From: Myotis daubentonii
Lineage: Eukaryota > Chordata > Mammalia > Chiroptera > Vespertilionidae
DNA: 64,000 nt
NCBI RefSeq assembly: GCF_963259705.1
Contig: NC_081861.1
Coordinates: forward strand, 108,592,102-108,656,101
Direction: 5' to 3'
Shown here: positions 21,647 through 32,647 of the stretch, piece after piece
Position numbering within the stretch: position 1 is the stretch's first letter
Layout: every line of letters starts with the position of its first letter
The notes under the pieces: generated by a model
Told to the model about the DNA's origin: nothing
Seen by the model: only the letters and a program-made list of their open reading frames with translations
The model's database searches: none
Made by a program: the position numbers and the translations under genes

Positions 21647-21829
21647 TATGTATAAATATGTGTATTTTACACAGTGATCTACTACACATATATGAAATGT
21701 TTCATAAAACTATACACATGCTTACTACATGCAATATATTCTGATCTATTCTACATCTTTTTAAAATACTGACATTGATTTCATGACCCGAAAATAGGTG
21801 GCATCTTTCAATTAAAAAGAAAAAAAAAC

Positions 21830-22085
21830 ACCCTAGCCAGCTTGGCTCAGTGGATAAGAGCATAGGCCTGGGGACCGAAGGGTTCCGGGTTCAATTCCAG
21901 TCAAGGGCATGTACCTGGGCTGCAGGCTCTTCCCTGGGCTCCTCCCCCAGCCCGGACCCTGGTTTGGGCTTGTGCAGGAGGCAACCAATCAATGTGTTTC
22001 TCTCACATCGATATTTCTCTCTGACTTTCCCTCTCTCTTCCACTCTCTCTAAAAATTAATGGAAAAATATCCTCAGGTGAGGATT
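21830..22085 (+). mobile_element. Ves SINE, older subfamily
   Basis: CCTAGCCAGCTTGGCTCAG head, GGTTCAATTCC B box, GCAGGAGGCAACCAATCAATGTG body and ATCCTCAGGTGAGGATTAAAA tail. The target duplication is unclear because both flanks are A-rich. Confidence 0.9.
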
Positions 22086-22640
22086 AAAAAATAAATATTT
22101 TTTAAAGAGGAAAAAAAAAACTCTGCTCTGGGGCCCATGGATGTTTGGAAATACAAGCAGAAGAAGTATAGACATCCTGTGATGTTAGAACAAACCACAT
22201 ATAGACTTCCTGGAAGAAGATTAAACGAGATACATATAAGGGAAATCACTTGGCAGAATCTGGCACAAATAGGTATTTGATAAATATCAGTTTCTATGAT
22301 ACCTCCTGCAGTATTGCTATCCCCCAATGTTTCAAGAAGTGTAGGTACCTACAACCAACATAAGCATTATAGTCAATGGGTTGCCAGCCAAAGGCTAACT
22401 ACCTTAATATTTTTGATTTTCCACTAACATCAAGGAATGGAGCTGTGCTGCCTACATGATAAAAGCAGCTTATCATTTTCAAGAAAATGTTTTTTATGAG
22501 CCATTTGGATAGAAAACTTTGTAAAGTATATTAAACACTGACTTGACTTCTTACAAGGACTATACAGAATCTAGCCTTTTCTCAAGGACCCAGAGTCATA
22601 ATTATGTACACATAATGGTAAATTTTAGAGCTAGTAGATG
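22086..22640. other. AT-rich intronic DNA, nothing recognised
   Basis: No credible gene or repeat seen; the 84-codon minus-strand frame at 22073-22327 shows no family resemblance. Confidence 0.45.
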
Positions 22641-22765
22641 CCTACCTTAGAGGTCACCTAATCATATCTCTCACTTTGCAGATGAACAAAATGATGTCCC
22701 AAGATATTTTGCAATTTGCCAAAAGTCACTCAGTAGGAAGGTCAAGTGATTCCCATTATGCCATA
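22641..22765 (+). repeat. MIR SINE fragment
   Basis: CACTTTGCAGATGAACAAAATGATG, then CAATTTGCCAAAAGTCACTCAG and AGGAAGGTCAAGTGATTCCC follow the MIR core order. Confidence 0.6.
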
Positions 22766-22780
22766 TCTATTATTGTACTA

Positions 22781-23028
22781 CTAGAGGCCCAGTTCACAAA
22801 ATTCGTGCACAGGTAGGGTCCCTAGGCCTGGCTGGTGATCAGGGCTGATCGGGGCCTTCCGGCTGCTGGCCAGGGCCTTCCTTGCCCAGCTGCCAGCTGC
22901 CAGCCGGGGCCTTCCTTCATTCTGTGCCACTCCCTGGTGGTCAGCACACATCATAGCAAGCGATCAAATTCCCGGTCTCCCAGTCAAACTCCAGAGGGGA
23001 CACTTTGCATATTAGCCTTTTATATAGA
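22781..23028 (-). mobile_element. Short non-autonomous Helitron
   Basis: Minus-strand copy with 3' CTAG at 22784-22781 and 5' TCTATATAAAAGGCTAATATGCAAAG at 23028, between host A and T. The 3' end contains GTGCACGAATTTTGTGAAC, a decayed form of the terminal hairpin. It shares nearly its whole length with the copy at 57189-57405. Confidence 0.9.
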
Positions 23029-23690
23029 TAGATAGATAGAAGATAGATGCTGAGTTCTATCTAGCAAGGTAGTCAGGATTTAGGAGAAATGCCACTTGTA
23101 ATTTCCATGTGTGTTATTTTGGTTACCTCATCGCGTTCCTTATAATCTTTAGCAATAAGACTTTTAAAAAGGATGTATGTGTTTATTCTCCACAAAACAT
23201 TATTAAGCTAGCCTATTCCACAACCCATCTTATGGGAAGAAGGCCAAAATATTACTTGTGTAGTGTACTTGAGAAAGGAAAGGGATGCAGATTGAATCAC
23301 TATGTGGCCTTCAGAAAGCAAGAAGTATGCAATGATAAGCTCACATTGGCTTATGAAGAGCTCTGAGGATGTAACCATCAGGAACCACAAATAGTTCCTT
23401 AGAATAAGTAAACTGCACAAGGGCAGGGGCTATGTTTTTAAAAAATGTGGATTGAAAACACTGACAAATGAATGTTTGTCGCTACACTAAATGGTCCCAG
23501 GTCATCGTACTGTTTGATGTAGGTTTGCGTTTTAGGTATTAGACACTTACCTTTGACATAAAGATATGAACTGTTGCTTATGTCTAATGGCACCACACCC
23601 CCAAACACAGCTTTTATAAAAGCTGATAACACTCCCTCTATCTTCTAATAGGATGCTTCTAATATACTCTGAGAATGCTAGAACCATTTC
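23029..23690. other. Intronic DNA, nothing recognised
   Basis: After a short GATA run (23027-23045) the sequence is unassigned. The frames at 23109-23366 and 23208-23420 overlap on opposite strands and have no family resemblance. Confidence 0.45.
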
Positions 23691-23691
23691 T

Positions 23692-23911
23692 TTTTTTTAA
23701 ATATATTTTATTGATTTTTCACAGAGAGGAAGGGAGAGGGATAGAGAGGTAGAAGCATCGATGAGAGAGAAACATCAATCAGCTGCCTCCTGCACACCTC
23801 CGACTGGGGATGTGCCTGCAACCAAGGTACATGCCCTTGTCTGGAATTGAACCCGGGACCTTTCAATCCGCAGGCCGAACCTCTATCCACTGAGCCAAAC
23901 CGGTCAGGGCA
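23692..23911 (-). mobile_element. Ves SINE
   Basis: Reverse Ves copy with a perfect 14-bp duplication CTAGAACCATTTCT (23678-23691 and 23912-23925). Confidence 0.95.
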
Positions 23912-23925
23912 CTAGAACCATTTCT

Positions 23926-24625
23926 AAATAAAGAATTAAAATGCCCTAAGTGAGAGCCTAAGGGATTCCCCTATATAAGAAGAATGTCATATTACCACAT
24001 AGCTCTTGCAACTTCCATTTTGCCTGCTCTACCGTTGAGTCGTTGACTCTGCTGCAGATTGAAGGTTACAGAGGTTGCCAGATAAGTCACCTCTAGTTAG
24101 GTGTTATGTTACTGGGACTATTTTTAACCTGAAACCAATGATACTTCTCTACAACCCATAAAATTAACATTCAAATGTCTTTTTAAATTGCAAAATGTCT
24201 TGAAAATGACAATTGTGTACCCAAACTACTGGTAAAGGCCACTTTCTAGTCTAGACACTTATCACATATCTATTTTTGTCCTCTTCCTTAAGACTTCAGT
24301 TGGTTCTCCTTCCTTATTCCATTTTGTCTATATTTTCCATGGTTCAAGTACTTTATCTTATTTCTCTGTCTTTAGGTGTTTCGGAGATGTTTCCTGCATT
24401 TTGTAATCAAAAGGAAATGGATTTAACTAAGAAAATACATACAAAACCTTATTTTCCCAAAATCTCTTCAAAACATGATCTTAAGAAAAACTTTTGTACT
24501 ATGAAAAATGGGTAAAAAAAAAAATCAAGGTCATTAACTTAAAATATTTTCCAGAGATTTTACTTGATGAATCAATTAGCAGTTAATGATTTTTTAACTA
24601 GAACTAAATCTGATAAAAGAAAAAT
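23926..24625. other. Intronic DNA, nothing recognised
   Basis: Mixed AT-rich sequence. A 79-codon frame (24276-24515) has no recognisable domain. Confidence 0.45.
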
Positions 24626-24628
24626 TAC

Positions 24629-24826
24629 AGCCCAGCTGGAGTGGCTCAGTGGTTGAGTGTAGACCTGTGAACCAGAAGTCAGGGCACATGCCCAGGTTGT
24701 GGGCTCGATCCCCAGTAGGAGGTGTGCAGGAGGCAGCTGATCAATGATTCTCTCTCATCATTGATGTTTCTGTCTCTCTCTCTCCCTCTCCCTACTTCTC
24801 TGAAATAAATAAAAATATATTTAAAA
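24629..24826 (+). mobile_element. Ves SINE (variant)
   Basis: AGCCCAGCTGGAGTGGCTCAG head, GGGCTCGATCCCC, GCAGGAGGCAGCTGATCAATG body and CTGAAATAAATAAAAATATATTTAAAA tail. The first part is shorter than in other copies, so the B box region is altered. Flanks AGAAAAATTA on both sides. Confidence 0.88.
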
Positions 24827-25228
24827 AGAGAAAAATTATATTTCAAAGAGCATTCATGTCTCTGATACATGCATGATTAATTCTGCTTTTGTCAGTAAAA
24901 CTGAAGCTATGAAACACTGCTTTTCCTGATTTACTCAAGCTAGTACATTTAGTAAAGCAAACAGAGTTTAAAGGCTACTTTCAGCAAACTATTTCAGAAA
25001 TAAAATATTCCAAATATATTAAAAATAATTCCAATTAACTAATGATTGAGTTTATTAGAATCATTTATTGGGGAAATAACTTTTATCCATTTTTTTTCAC
25101 TTTAACATATCTAAATAATACTTCATATCATAAATTCAAGCAATGTGCTTGATAAGCTCAGAATATGTTCACCATTAAGTGACCATAAAAACATAATTTT
25201 TTAATATTAACTTCAAATAAGTTCGTCC

Positions 25229-25450
25229 TGCCCTAACTGGTTTGGCTCAGTGGATAGAATGTCAGCCTGCGGACTGAAGGGTCCCAGGTTCAATTCCAGT
25301 CAAGGGCATGTACCTTGGTTGTGGGCACATCCCCAGTAGGAGGTGTGCAGGAGGCAGCTGATCAATGTTTCTCTCTCATCGATGTTTCTAACTCTCTATT
25401 TCTCTCCCTTCCTCTCTGTAAAAAAAATCAATAAAATATATTTTTAAAAA
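25229..25450 (+). mobile_element. Ves SINE
   Basis: Full copy from TGCCCTAACTGGTTTGGCTCAG to the A-rich tail. Flanked by AAGTTCGTCC and AAGTTCTTCC, a one-mismatch duplication. Confidence 0.94.
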
Positions 25451-25640
25451 AGTTCTTCCCATACTAAGAGTAATAGCATTACTCTCACTAAAATAAGTCT
25501 AACATGAATCTTTTCCCAGATACCAGATGCCTCATGATGCAATTTTCTGGATCACTCACAGTATCTTCCTACCTATATCTTAACATACTCCAACACAATG
25601 GATATAGTCCATATTATAAACTGAATCACATGGCAGAATA

Positions 25641-26361
25641 TCCTATATAATAAAAGCCTAATATGCAAATTGTCCCCTCGGACAGTCATTCCATTAGGAG
25701 TTTGCTCACTATGATGTGTGCTGACCACTAGGGGGAAGTGCAGAACATGGTGGGCATCAGCGACACACTGAGACCTCTCGCCAGCTACCTGGGGGTGGGG
25801 GTGATGGGGACAAAGGTGCAGTGAGAATGCAGGGTGTCCACTGAGCTCGCTCTCACTCCTCCTGCTACCCTCCCCTGGGACACCAGGGCTTGCGTGCTGA
25901 GGAAGCCCCCGGGCTCAGGTGCCGGGCTCCACAAGGAGCCCACCCCGCACCCATGCAGCCTCTTCCGGGTGAACAGGGACGCTGCTGCCAGGACCACAGG
26001 GACCTGTCAGGCTCCCCGTGGGTTAGCGCAGGAGCTGGTCCACGAGGCTGGCCGGGAGAGAGCATGCTGCCCCCCCACCCTCGCCCCCAGCCGTGGCTTC
26101 CATGCAGCACTACTGGACAGCCCAGAGGTCCACGCTGTACCTCAGCCCGTGACATCCGGCTGTGCTCACTGCATCTCCATGTGGGACTCAGGTGATGTTA
26201 CTCAGGAGGAGTGGGGCATGCGGGGGCCTGGGGGTCCAGGTGCTGCCCAGGGCCCAGAGGTCAGCTGGGACCTGCCCTTCTACACCAGATGCTCCTGCTT
26301 CAATAGCCAGCCAGGCCTAGGGACCGCACCCGTGCACGACTTTAATGCACCAGGCCTCTAG
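25641..26361 (+). mobile_element. Complete non-autonomous Helitron with GC-rich cargo
   Basis: Starts TCCTATATAATAAAAGCCTAATATGCAAATTG at 25641 and ends CTAG at 26358-26361, between host A and T. The hairpin region near the 3' end reads CGTGCACGACTTTAATGCACC, an imperfect stem. Between about 25790 and 26330 the sequence is much more GC-rich than its flanks and is not tandemly repeated. It contains a 175-codon plus-strand frame (25834-26361) that reads through to the terminus. I recognise no protein family in it. It may be captured genomic sequence or simply GC-rich filler. Confidence 0.92.
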
Positions 26362-26744
26362 TTAATTATAAGAATTAATGGCATTTAATAATGAGAATTA
26401 GCAATCAACAATCAATTTTTAATCCAGATAAGGAAAAAAAATCAATGATTCTTAAAAATTTTTTAAACACCTCAAGTTCCTAGGTAACAAAAAAGAAAGG
26501 CAATTATATAGAACTCAAGTGTGGTACAACAAATACTCTAAAATGGATGTTGTTCTCAGTTTTAGGATAGACTGGAGAGAATAACTGAATAGTCTATTGG
26601 CTTCTTCCAATATCTATTCATAGCAATTACAGACTAGTTATTTGCAGTCATGCAGTTTTCAGGATGGGAGTCAACATATCTTTACTGTGCTGAGAATAAT
26701 TACCCAGGTGCAACTAGAATAAGAGAATTTTTGGTTAGGCAGCA
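26362..26744. other. AT-rich intronic DNA, nothing recognised
   Basis: No gene or repeat family seen. Confidence 0.45.
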
Positions 26745-27135
26745 CCTAAAAGACTATCTAGTTTACCCTCCCTGTAGTCAAAAACAAGGAAACTGAGGCT
26801 CAGAGAAATTAAGTACCTAGCCCTCGCAATTCACACAGACAGTTAATAGCTAAGGAAGGTCTTGAACCAAGTTTTCCCAATTATTTCTATTAATATGAGT
26901 TAACGCTGAGAGTCAGAACCATTGATTCTCCTTCTGGGATAAGATGGGCCTTTGGAAATTTAACAGCTGTGTGATCTTGAGAAAACTGCAACCTCTCCAA
27001 AGCCCCTTCCCTCTTCTTTTAAGTGTAGAAAATACATACTCTAATAAGGCTGTTGTAAGGATTTCATACAGCTTGTGAAGTGCTTAGCACCTCAATTAGC
27101 AAATAATAAGCATTGGAAAACAGGTAGCTATTATT
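26745..27135 (+). repeat. Two adjacent MIR SINE fragments
   Basis: The first (about 26770-26890) has AAGGAAACTGAGGCTCAGAGAAATTAAGTACC and CACACAGACAGTTAATAGC. The second (about 26905-27130) has CAGCTGTGTGATCTTGAGAAAACTGCAACCTCTCC ... AAGGCTGTTGTAAGGATTTC ... GTGCTTAGCACC. Both are in the order of mammalian MIR. Confidence 0.8.
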
Positions 27136-28144
27136 ACTCCTGATCTGGAAACATGGCTGCTCCTACTGTTTGAGAAGACAAGAAATTGAATTCAATAACA
27201 CAATGGACAAGGTCTCATCCACCAGAGCTTCTCCATCCTAACACATTCTGCAGACAGGAGAAAACCCCACCCAACAATCTATTTCACCCCATCTAAAACC
27301 CATCCTTTACACTGTTAAGAAAAACAAAATACTAACTGCTGCCAAATGTCTTCTGCCATGTGTTGTACATATAATTTGTTAACTAGAAATTGCAGAGGGG
27401 TTTCTAGCTCCACCCAAAACATGGAAAATAAAATGGTGGGACAACAAGGGGAAGATATGATCATACATCTGAACTGGAACTCGCAGAAGCTTGTTCTCAG
27501 CTCATTTAGTTGTGGGCAGGTAGGTGGGTTGAGAAAACAAAATTATTTTTTTCTGCATCATAAAGCAGAAATAATGGCTACCTCAAAAAACACAATTACC
27601 TACACTTCTCAACACAATAGAAAAGAATCCGTTTCCTAGCCCTGGTAAATTAAAACGCACACGGGTAACAACTGAGCATCTTTTTCGAAAAACTGAGGTT
27701 TCAGCTATATCCAAGCTGCACTGAACCCTAGGATTATGAAAAATTCCTATGAAATGGGGAGACAAAATGATGGGAAATATCACCTTGAAATCAACAAGGA
27801 ATCAAGTCATGCCAAAGGTGTCTCCATTGATAAAATCCCGACCCTCCATTCTCATGACACTGCAAACCCACCTCCAAGGAAATTACAGGAATCACCCACA
27901 GCAACCAACCTCAGCATTCGGCATCGACCGGATCGACCCCTACTCAAATGTCGTTAAGCACCAGGGGTCCCAAGCCCCTCCCTGGAGCTGCAAGTCCCGC
28001 GCTGTATCCCGACTACCTCACTTCCTTTCCGTCCTCCCTCCCATGCTCAACACCTGGCATTTCTCACCAACCCTCGCCACTGAGAGAGTTGATAGGAACA
28101 GACTTCCTATACTTTGTCAGGGAAGTACCAGAGCCACAACATAC
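27136..28144. other. Proximal part of CHM intron 1
   Basis: Mostly unique-looking sequence immediately downstream of the CHM exon 1 splice donor, on the minus strand. GC content rises toward the exon (27900-28140). Plus-strand frames at 27736-28217 run antisense across this area and into the exon; I judge them incidental. Confidence 0.55.
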
Positions 28145-28193
28145 CCGTCCCTATTACGATCACATCAAACTCCGAAGGGAGATCATCCGCCAT
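28145..28193 (-). CDS. CHM: CHM exon 1, coding part (Rab escort protein 1, N-terminus)
   Basis: On the minus strand, ATG at 28193 opens 16 complete codons plus one base, MADDLPSEFDVIVIGT then a split Gly codon, before a consensus splice donor GTATGT at 28144-28139. This is the start of the Rab escort protein/GDI family: the VIVIGTG segment is the first strand and glycine loop of the dinucleotide-binding-like fold. REP-1 presents newly made Rab GTPases to Rab geranylgeranyltransferase in the cytosol, and its loss causes choroideremia in humans. The exon length (49 coding bases, phase 1) matches the human CHM gene structure as I recall it. The autosomal paralogue CHML is intronless and has different residues here, so the donor favours CHM. 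The ATG lies within a YY1-type box (TCAAGATGGCGG). Later exons lie left of this window: I looked for exon 2 on the minus strand and did not see it. CHM is X-linked in eutherians. Confidence 0.92.
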
Positions 28194-28345
28194 CTTGACA
28201 GGAAACATGTCATGTGACTATTGCTTGTGAAAATGAGATCAAGTTAGGCATTGCCTTGGTAGAAAGAGGAAGAGAAAACAGTGCATTCTGGGTATTGTAG
28301 TTCTTGAGTGGCGGATCCGAGTAGCTAAGCATTCTATTTGAAGTG
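28186..28345 (-). promoter_or_regulatory. CHM: CHM core promoter with YY1, E-box and ZNF143-type sites
   Basis: Upstream of the CHM start codon, on the minus strand: ACTACAATACCCAGAATGC (28283-28301), a good match to the ZNF143/STAF motif; GTCACATGAC (28209-28218), a USF/TFE-type E-box; and TCAAGATGGCGG (28187-28198), a YY1 box overlapping the ATG. No TATA box is seen in this span. This set is typical of TATA-less housekeeping promoters, with transcription starting close to the YY1 box. CpG density is modest. A second GGCGGATCCG block lies at 28310-28319. The precise start site is not determinable here. Confidence 0.75.
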
Positions 28346-29264
28346 TTTGCGCGAATGTTAAAAGCTCAATTCATTTTCCAGGCCGAGTGCAATAGCGTGT
28401 TTAGCCTGGGAGGTTTGGAACAGAAAAGAGATGTCTATTTTACTACGATGGCTAGGATGAATGTGGGGAGACCTGTGTACTCCTTGACAATGATGAATCA
28501 AGAATTGTTAGGAGACACCGAGGACAGAGAGAAATTGAAAAGGGATTGCTTTGTGAACAAAGGACATTTTCATTCCAGCCTGGTGTGTGTGTCTGTACTT
28601 TCGTTTTGACCCCCGAAGCATGATTTTTTACACCAATACTTTCAAACTATATGCTGTATCTTTTTCGCCTCTATGTCTTTTCAATGAAAGCCCACGAAAA
28701 ACCTCTGGCTCTAGTTTCGCCAGAATGGAACCCTTATCGCGTCTTTACTTGTTCTAGTTAGTCCAAACAACCACCCTGACAATATGTATTTGCAAAATTA
28801 GCCTTGCTTAACAGGGGGGAAGAAAGATGAAAGCATGTTAGTTGCTTGATAAGCGTTTATTGATTCAGAATCTGGTATTCTATACATAGACAAGATTCTC
28901 CCCATAAACTACTGCACAAATGATCAAGGTAAAATAGCCTTTACAGTAAAGTGATTAAAGTAAATGTATTTGATGGTGGGGTTTGAGTAGTCTATGCCAA
29001 GCAGCTAATATAGCTCTCAAGTATTTTCAAGGTCAGCTTCCTCCCACCCTAGCCCCATCAAACCAAAGAAGAGGGTGTTCATGGGAGTGAAGAAAGGTAC
29101 ATTTTATATCTGCCTTATAAATATAAAATTGTAGTTACATTACAAGAGTTCCAAAATAATTCAGAGAAAGTGCAGTAGTGGACCGTTCCCTACATCACCT
29201 GTCCTGGAGTTGTTTGTGGTTCCCCAGTCACCCTGTTGTTCCTTCAGCATGGAATGATATTCAC
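28346..29264. other. Sequence upstream of CHM, no gene recognised
   Basis: Unique-looking DNA. A plus-strand frame of 88 codons (28343-28609) begins about 40 bases beyond the ZNF143-type site and points away from CHM. It could be part of a divergent transcript, but its protein resembles nothing I know. A probable old repeat starts near 29265. Confidence 0.45.
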
Positions 29265-29585
29265 ATCCTCTAGCTAACATTGATCCCCAAGATTCAGCTT
29301 GGCTTTTACCATCTCCTCCTTTCACTTCCTCCCTATATTGGATTAAATTTTCCTGTATAGTGCTACCACTCTGTCATAACCTCTCATATTGCACTGAAAG
29401 TATTTGCATTTATCAGTATACAGTACACATATCCCCATACATACTCACAAAAATACACACCCGCATATGCAACAGCCAAAATTATAAGCCCCTGTAAGAC
29501 AAGGACCATGCTTTATTTATCTTGTTGTTCCTGTATCTTTCATAAGCCTGGCACCATAGGAATTTAATAAATGTTTGCTGAACTG
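29265..29585 (+). repeat. L2 LINE 3' end
   Basis: CTGTAAGACAAGGACCATGCTTTATTTATCTTG ... CATAAGCCTGGCACCATAGGAATTTAATAAATGTTTGCTGAACTGA has the order of the L2 3' end, preceded by CTCCTCCTTTCACTTCC-type L2 sequence. Confidence 0.75.
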
Positions 29586-30034
29586 AGCTTAGTTCTGACT
29601 CCCCTAATATATGGTAGGTACTACGGAGACAGGGACTGTCTTCACCTTTATATTTGCAACCACTATGATGCTTTATTTTTTGAAGATGCTCAATACCTTT
29701 GTTACTTTGCTAAGGTTCCATGGAAAATCTCTAAACTTGTATTTTTCCCTAATCATTAGCAGCATTGTACATGAGTATTATCAGAAGTGAAATAGACCTT
29801 ATCTGTGTGATCTATAAGACTCTTGATACCACCAATGGAAAAGGAAATTAATAGTTTTCCCAGGGTAAACACAGGAAACTTTCCAAAATCTCTTCTAACA
29901 GTGATAAACTACAGATGGGTGGTTAAAAACATGATAAATAAAAGTATTCTATCTTACTTTGGATATACTAGTATATATATATACATATATATCCTTTTCA
30001 CTATGAATATAACTAATTTTCAGTTTTCCTTAAA
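29586..30034. other. AT-rich intergenic DNA, nothing recognised
   Basis: Contains a short (TA)n-like run near 29970-29990. No coding or repeat signature. Confidence 0.4.
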
Positions 30035-30175
30035 TATTCATTCAGTACTTATTATGTGCAAGTCACTAATTAATATGCTACAATTACAGCAATAAACAAA
30101 ACAGACAACAAAAAAGCCTGACATCATGAAATTTATATCTAATGGGATAAAGCAAAATAAACAAATACTCTGTAG
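30035..30175 (+). repeat. Ancient mammalian interspersed repeat, family uncertain
   Basis: ATTCATTCAGTACTTATTATGTGCAAGTCACT followed by CAGCAATAAACAAAACAGACAA and CATGAAATTTATATCTAATGGG is a pattern found in many old mammalian repeats. I cannot name the family with certainty. Confidence 0.55.
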
Positions 30176-30949
30176 TGCTGATTTTCCAATATGTTTTGCC
30201 TCAAATTTCAAATCCCTTTTTTTACAGAGACTAGAAAGCATGATCCTCAGAAATATATAATTGCCAGCATATATTTATCTGTTGTTTTTCTGAAGCTATC
30301 ACACCCTCTCTGGGCATGGAAAAAATTAGAAAAATGTAAAGCTTCTGCATGGAGAAAAATTTCAAAATACCTTTTCTTTCAAATGTATTTATGTAAATTT
30401 TTTGCAAAGTAAAGATGAATATAAGAGCTGACAATTTCAGTAAATAGCATAAAGTAAAGCCATTTAATTGCCATCCCTTCTATTTTTTTAAGGACATCTA
30501 TTTTTGAGAACTGAAATATTTTAGGTGGCTAAAGTGATAATAAAATGAGGTGATGGATACCTATGCATTGATTACCCTATTAAATCACTGCAACACTGAT
30601 TTTGTACTGAGAGGTTTCTATGAGTTGAAAAACCATGATTATCTGAACATTTACCTTTATTCAGAAGTTTCTTCAACTGTGAGATGTGATGTACCATCTT
30701 TTTACAAACCAGTAATTTAATAGTCCCTATTTCTGGTCTTTCCTTTGAGCTCCAGATCAATATATCCAACCCCTTACTCAACATCTCTTCTAAACATGTT
30801 GAGTACTTAAGTCCTGAACATTTCAACCACATTTCAAAATCCAATTGCCCAGTGTTCCCTCCCTTAGAAATGGAACCACTTTCTAATCAATTACTCAAGT
30901 GAAAAACTTAAGAATCACACCTGATATAAATCTCTTTTACCCCTAAACC
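30176..30949. other. Intergenic DNA, nothing recognised
   Basis: Small frames on both strands with no family resemblance. Confidence 0.4.
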
Positions 30950-31655
30950 AATGCATCAGCAACTCTTGGCAGGTTTATCTCAAAGATATATTGTAAATAT
31001 ATACACCTCTCATTATGGACTTCCCCCATAATCTCTTGCCTAGACAATTACTATAGATCCCAGCTAGACCCCTTATTTGCACTTGCTTCTCTCCAGTCCA
31101 CTCTCCACACTGCAGGTAAACTTTAAAAAATGTATACGTGATCATGTCTTCCTTTACCTAAATCTTTCATGATTTCCCATTGCTCTTAAAATACATTCAC
31201 AACTTTTAAACATTGTATAAAAGGCCTTGCTAAACTCTCCAGTCTCATACCTTTTATCCTTTTCTCTCTAAGCTCCAGTTACATTGGCTTGCCTTCATTT
31301 CCTCTAATACCCCATGCTCCTTTCTTCTTCAGGGCCTTCACACATGCTGTTCCATGTGCCTGAGGTGCATTTTTATCCTTGTCCCTTTCTCATTTTGCAG
31401 TTCATTCAAAACTTCACATACTCTGGCAAGTCTTCATTGAGTCCACAGTCTAGCTTAGGTCTGCTATCCTCCTATCCCCCTCCTTTGTTGAACTTTTCAT
31501 GATTAGAAATATCAAATATTGTTTCATATCTGCTATTTTCATAGACGGTAAGTTCCACAAAGGCAAGGACTGTGCCTATATTATCTATCATTATATTCCC
31601 AATACATAATTCAGTGCCTGCCTAGCATATAATAGGCACTCAAAAATATCTGCTA
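30950..31655 (+). repeat. L2 LINE 3' region
   Basis: Long diverged L2 sequence: TCTCCAGTCCACTCTCCACACTGCAG, then CTCTTAAAATACATTCAC, GGCCTTCACACATGCTGTTCC, TTCAAAACTTCACATACTC, and the terminal TAAGTTCCACAAAGGCAAGGACTGTGCC with AATAGGCACTCAAAAATATCTGC. The order agrees with the L2 ORF2 end and 3' UTR. Confidence 0.85.
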
Positions 31656-31659
31656 AACT

Positions 31660-32300
31660 CTCACTCTGGGATTATATCCAAAGCAAATAAAATCACTATC
31701 TTGAAGAGATAGCTGCACTCCTATATTCATTGCAGTCTTATTCACAGTGTTCATTGACAGATGAATGAATAAAGAAAATGTAGCATATACATATAATGGA
31801 ATATTATTCAGCCTAAAAAATAAGTGAACCCTGTGATTTGCAACAACATGGATGAATCTGGAGAACGTTATGCTAAGTGAAATAAGCCAGGCACAGAAAT
31901 ACAAATATCACATGATGTAACTTTCACATGGAATCTAAAATAATATTAAATTTAATTCATAATAACAGAGTGTTTAATGGCACTTACCAGAGGCTGGGGT
32001 ATGGGAAAGGGAAGATATTAATCAAAGAGGACAAAATTAAATTATAAGATGAATAAGATCTGGGGACCTAATAGACAGCATGGTGACTATGGTCAATAAT
32101 ATTACATACTTGAAATTTACTAAGATTGTAGATATCAAGTGTTCTAACCACACACATATAAAAGGGTAACTATGGGAGGTGGTGGATATATTAATTAGAT
32201 TGTGGTAATCACTTTACACTGTATAAATATATCAAAACATTGTGTTGTATACCTTAAATTTATAAAATGTTAATTTGTCAAAAATAAATAAAATTTCAAA
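31660..32300 (+). mobile_element. L1 3' end, 5'-truncated
   Basis: Abuts the L2. Contains the ATGGAATATTATTCAGCC, AACAACATGGATGAATCTGGAGAACG and GTGAAATAAGCCAGGCACAG blocks of the L1 3' end, a G-rich 3' UTR and an AATAAATAAA tail. Confidence 0.88.
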
Positions 32301-32588
32301 TCTGCTGAATTGAATAATAAAGTATAGGAAGTCTTTAAGATACAACATGAGTGCTGTTTTAAATGGGAATAAAATAATTGATTACTCAGTAAACTTCTTT
32401 AATCAGCTGGTTTTGTGTTTGCAATTGTACAAGTAATGCACATGTGGTTAATTAAAAACTCTAATCAGCCCAAAAGGTCATACAAAGACTATTACGACTA
32501 ATAAGTCTCTATGCTCTCCCTGTCCCGCAGCTGTCCTCTCCAGAGATAAGCACTGTTTTTCATTTCTTGTGAATCCTGGCAGAAACTG

Positions 32589-32625
32589 TGTGTGTGTGTT
32601 GTGTGTGTTGTGTGTATGTGTATGT
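32589..32625. repeat. (TG)n microsatellite
   Basis: Interrupted TG dinucleotide run ending in GTATGTGTATGTA. Confidence 0.85.
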
Positions 32626-32647
32626 AGCAGTAATCCCACTCTTTTTA

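Noticed and set aside
1..28144. CHM exon 2 on the minus strand within the left part
   Set aside because: I scanned for the expected exon 2 start after the split Gly codon and saw no match, so it is probably beyond the left edge. An alignment would settle this.
27736..28217. Plus-strand frames of 73, 149 and 89 codons overlapping the CHM exon
   Set aside because: Antisense to the CHM exon and its intron, in two frames at once, with no family resemblance. The CHM reading on the other strand has the start, splice donor and promoter.
28343..28609. 88-codon plus-strand frame beside the CHM promoter as a protein gene
   Set aside because: No recognised domain and only modest length. Kept as a possible divergent transcript, not called as a CDS.
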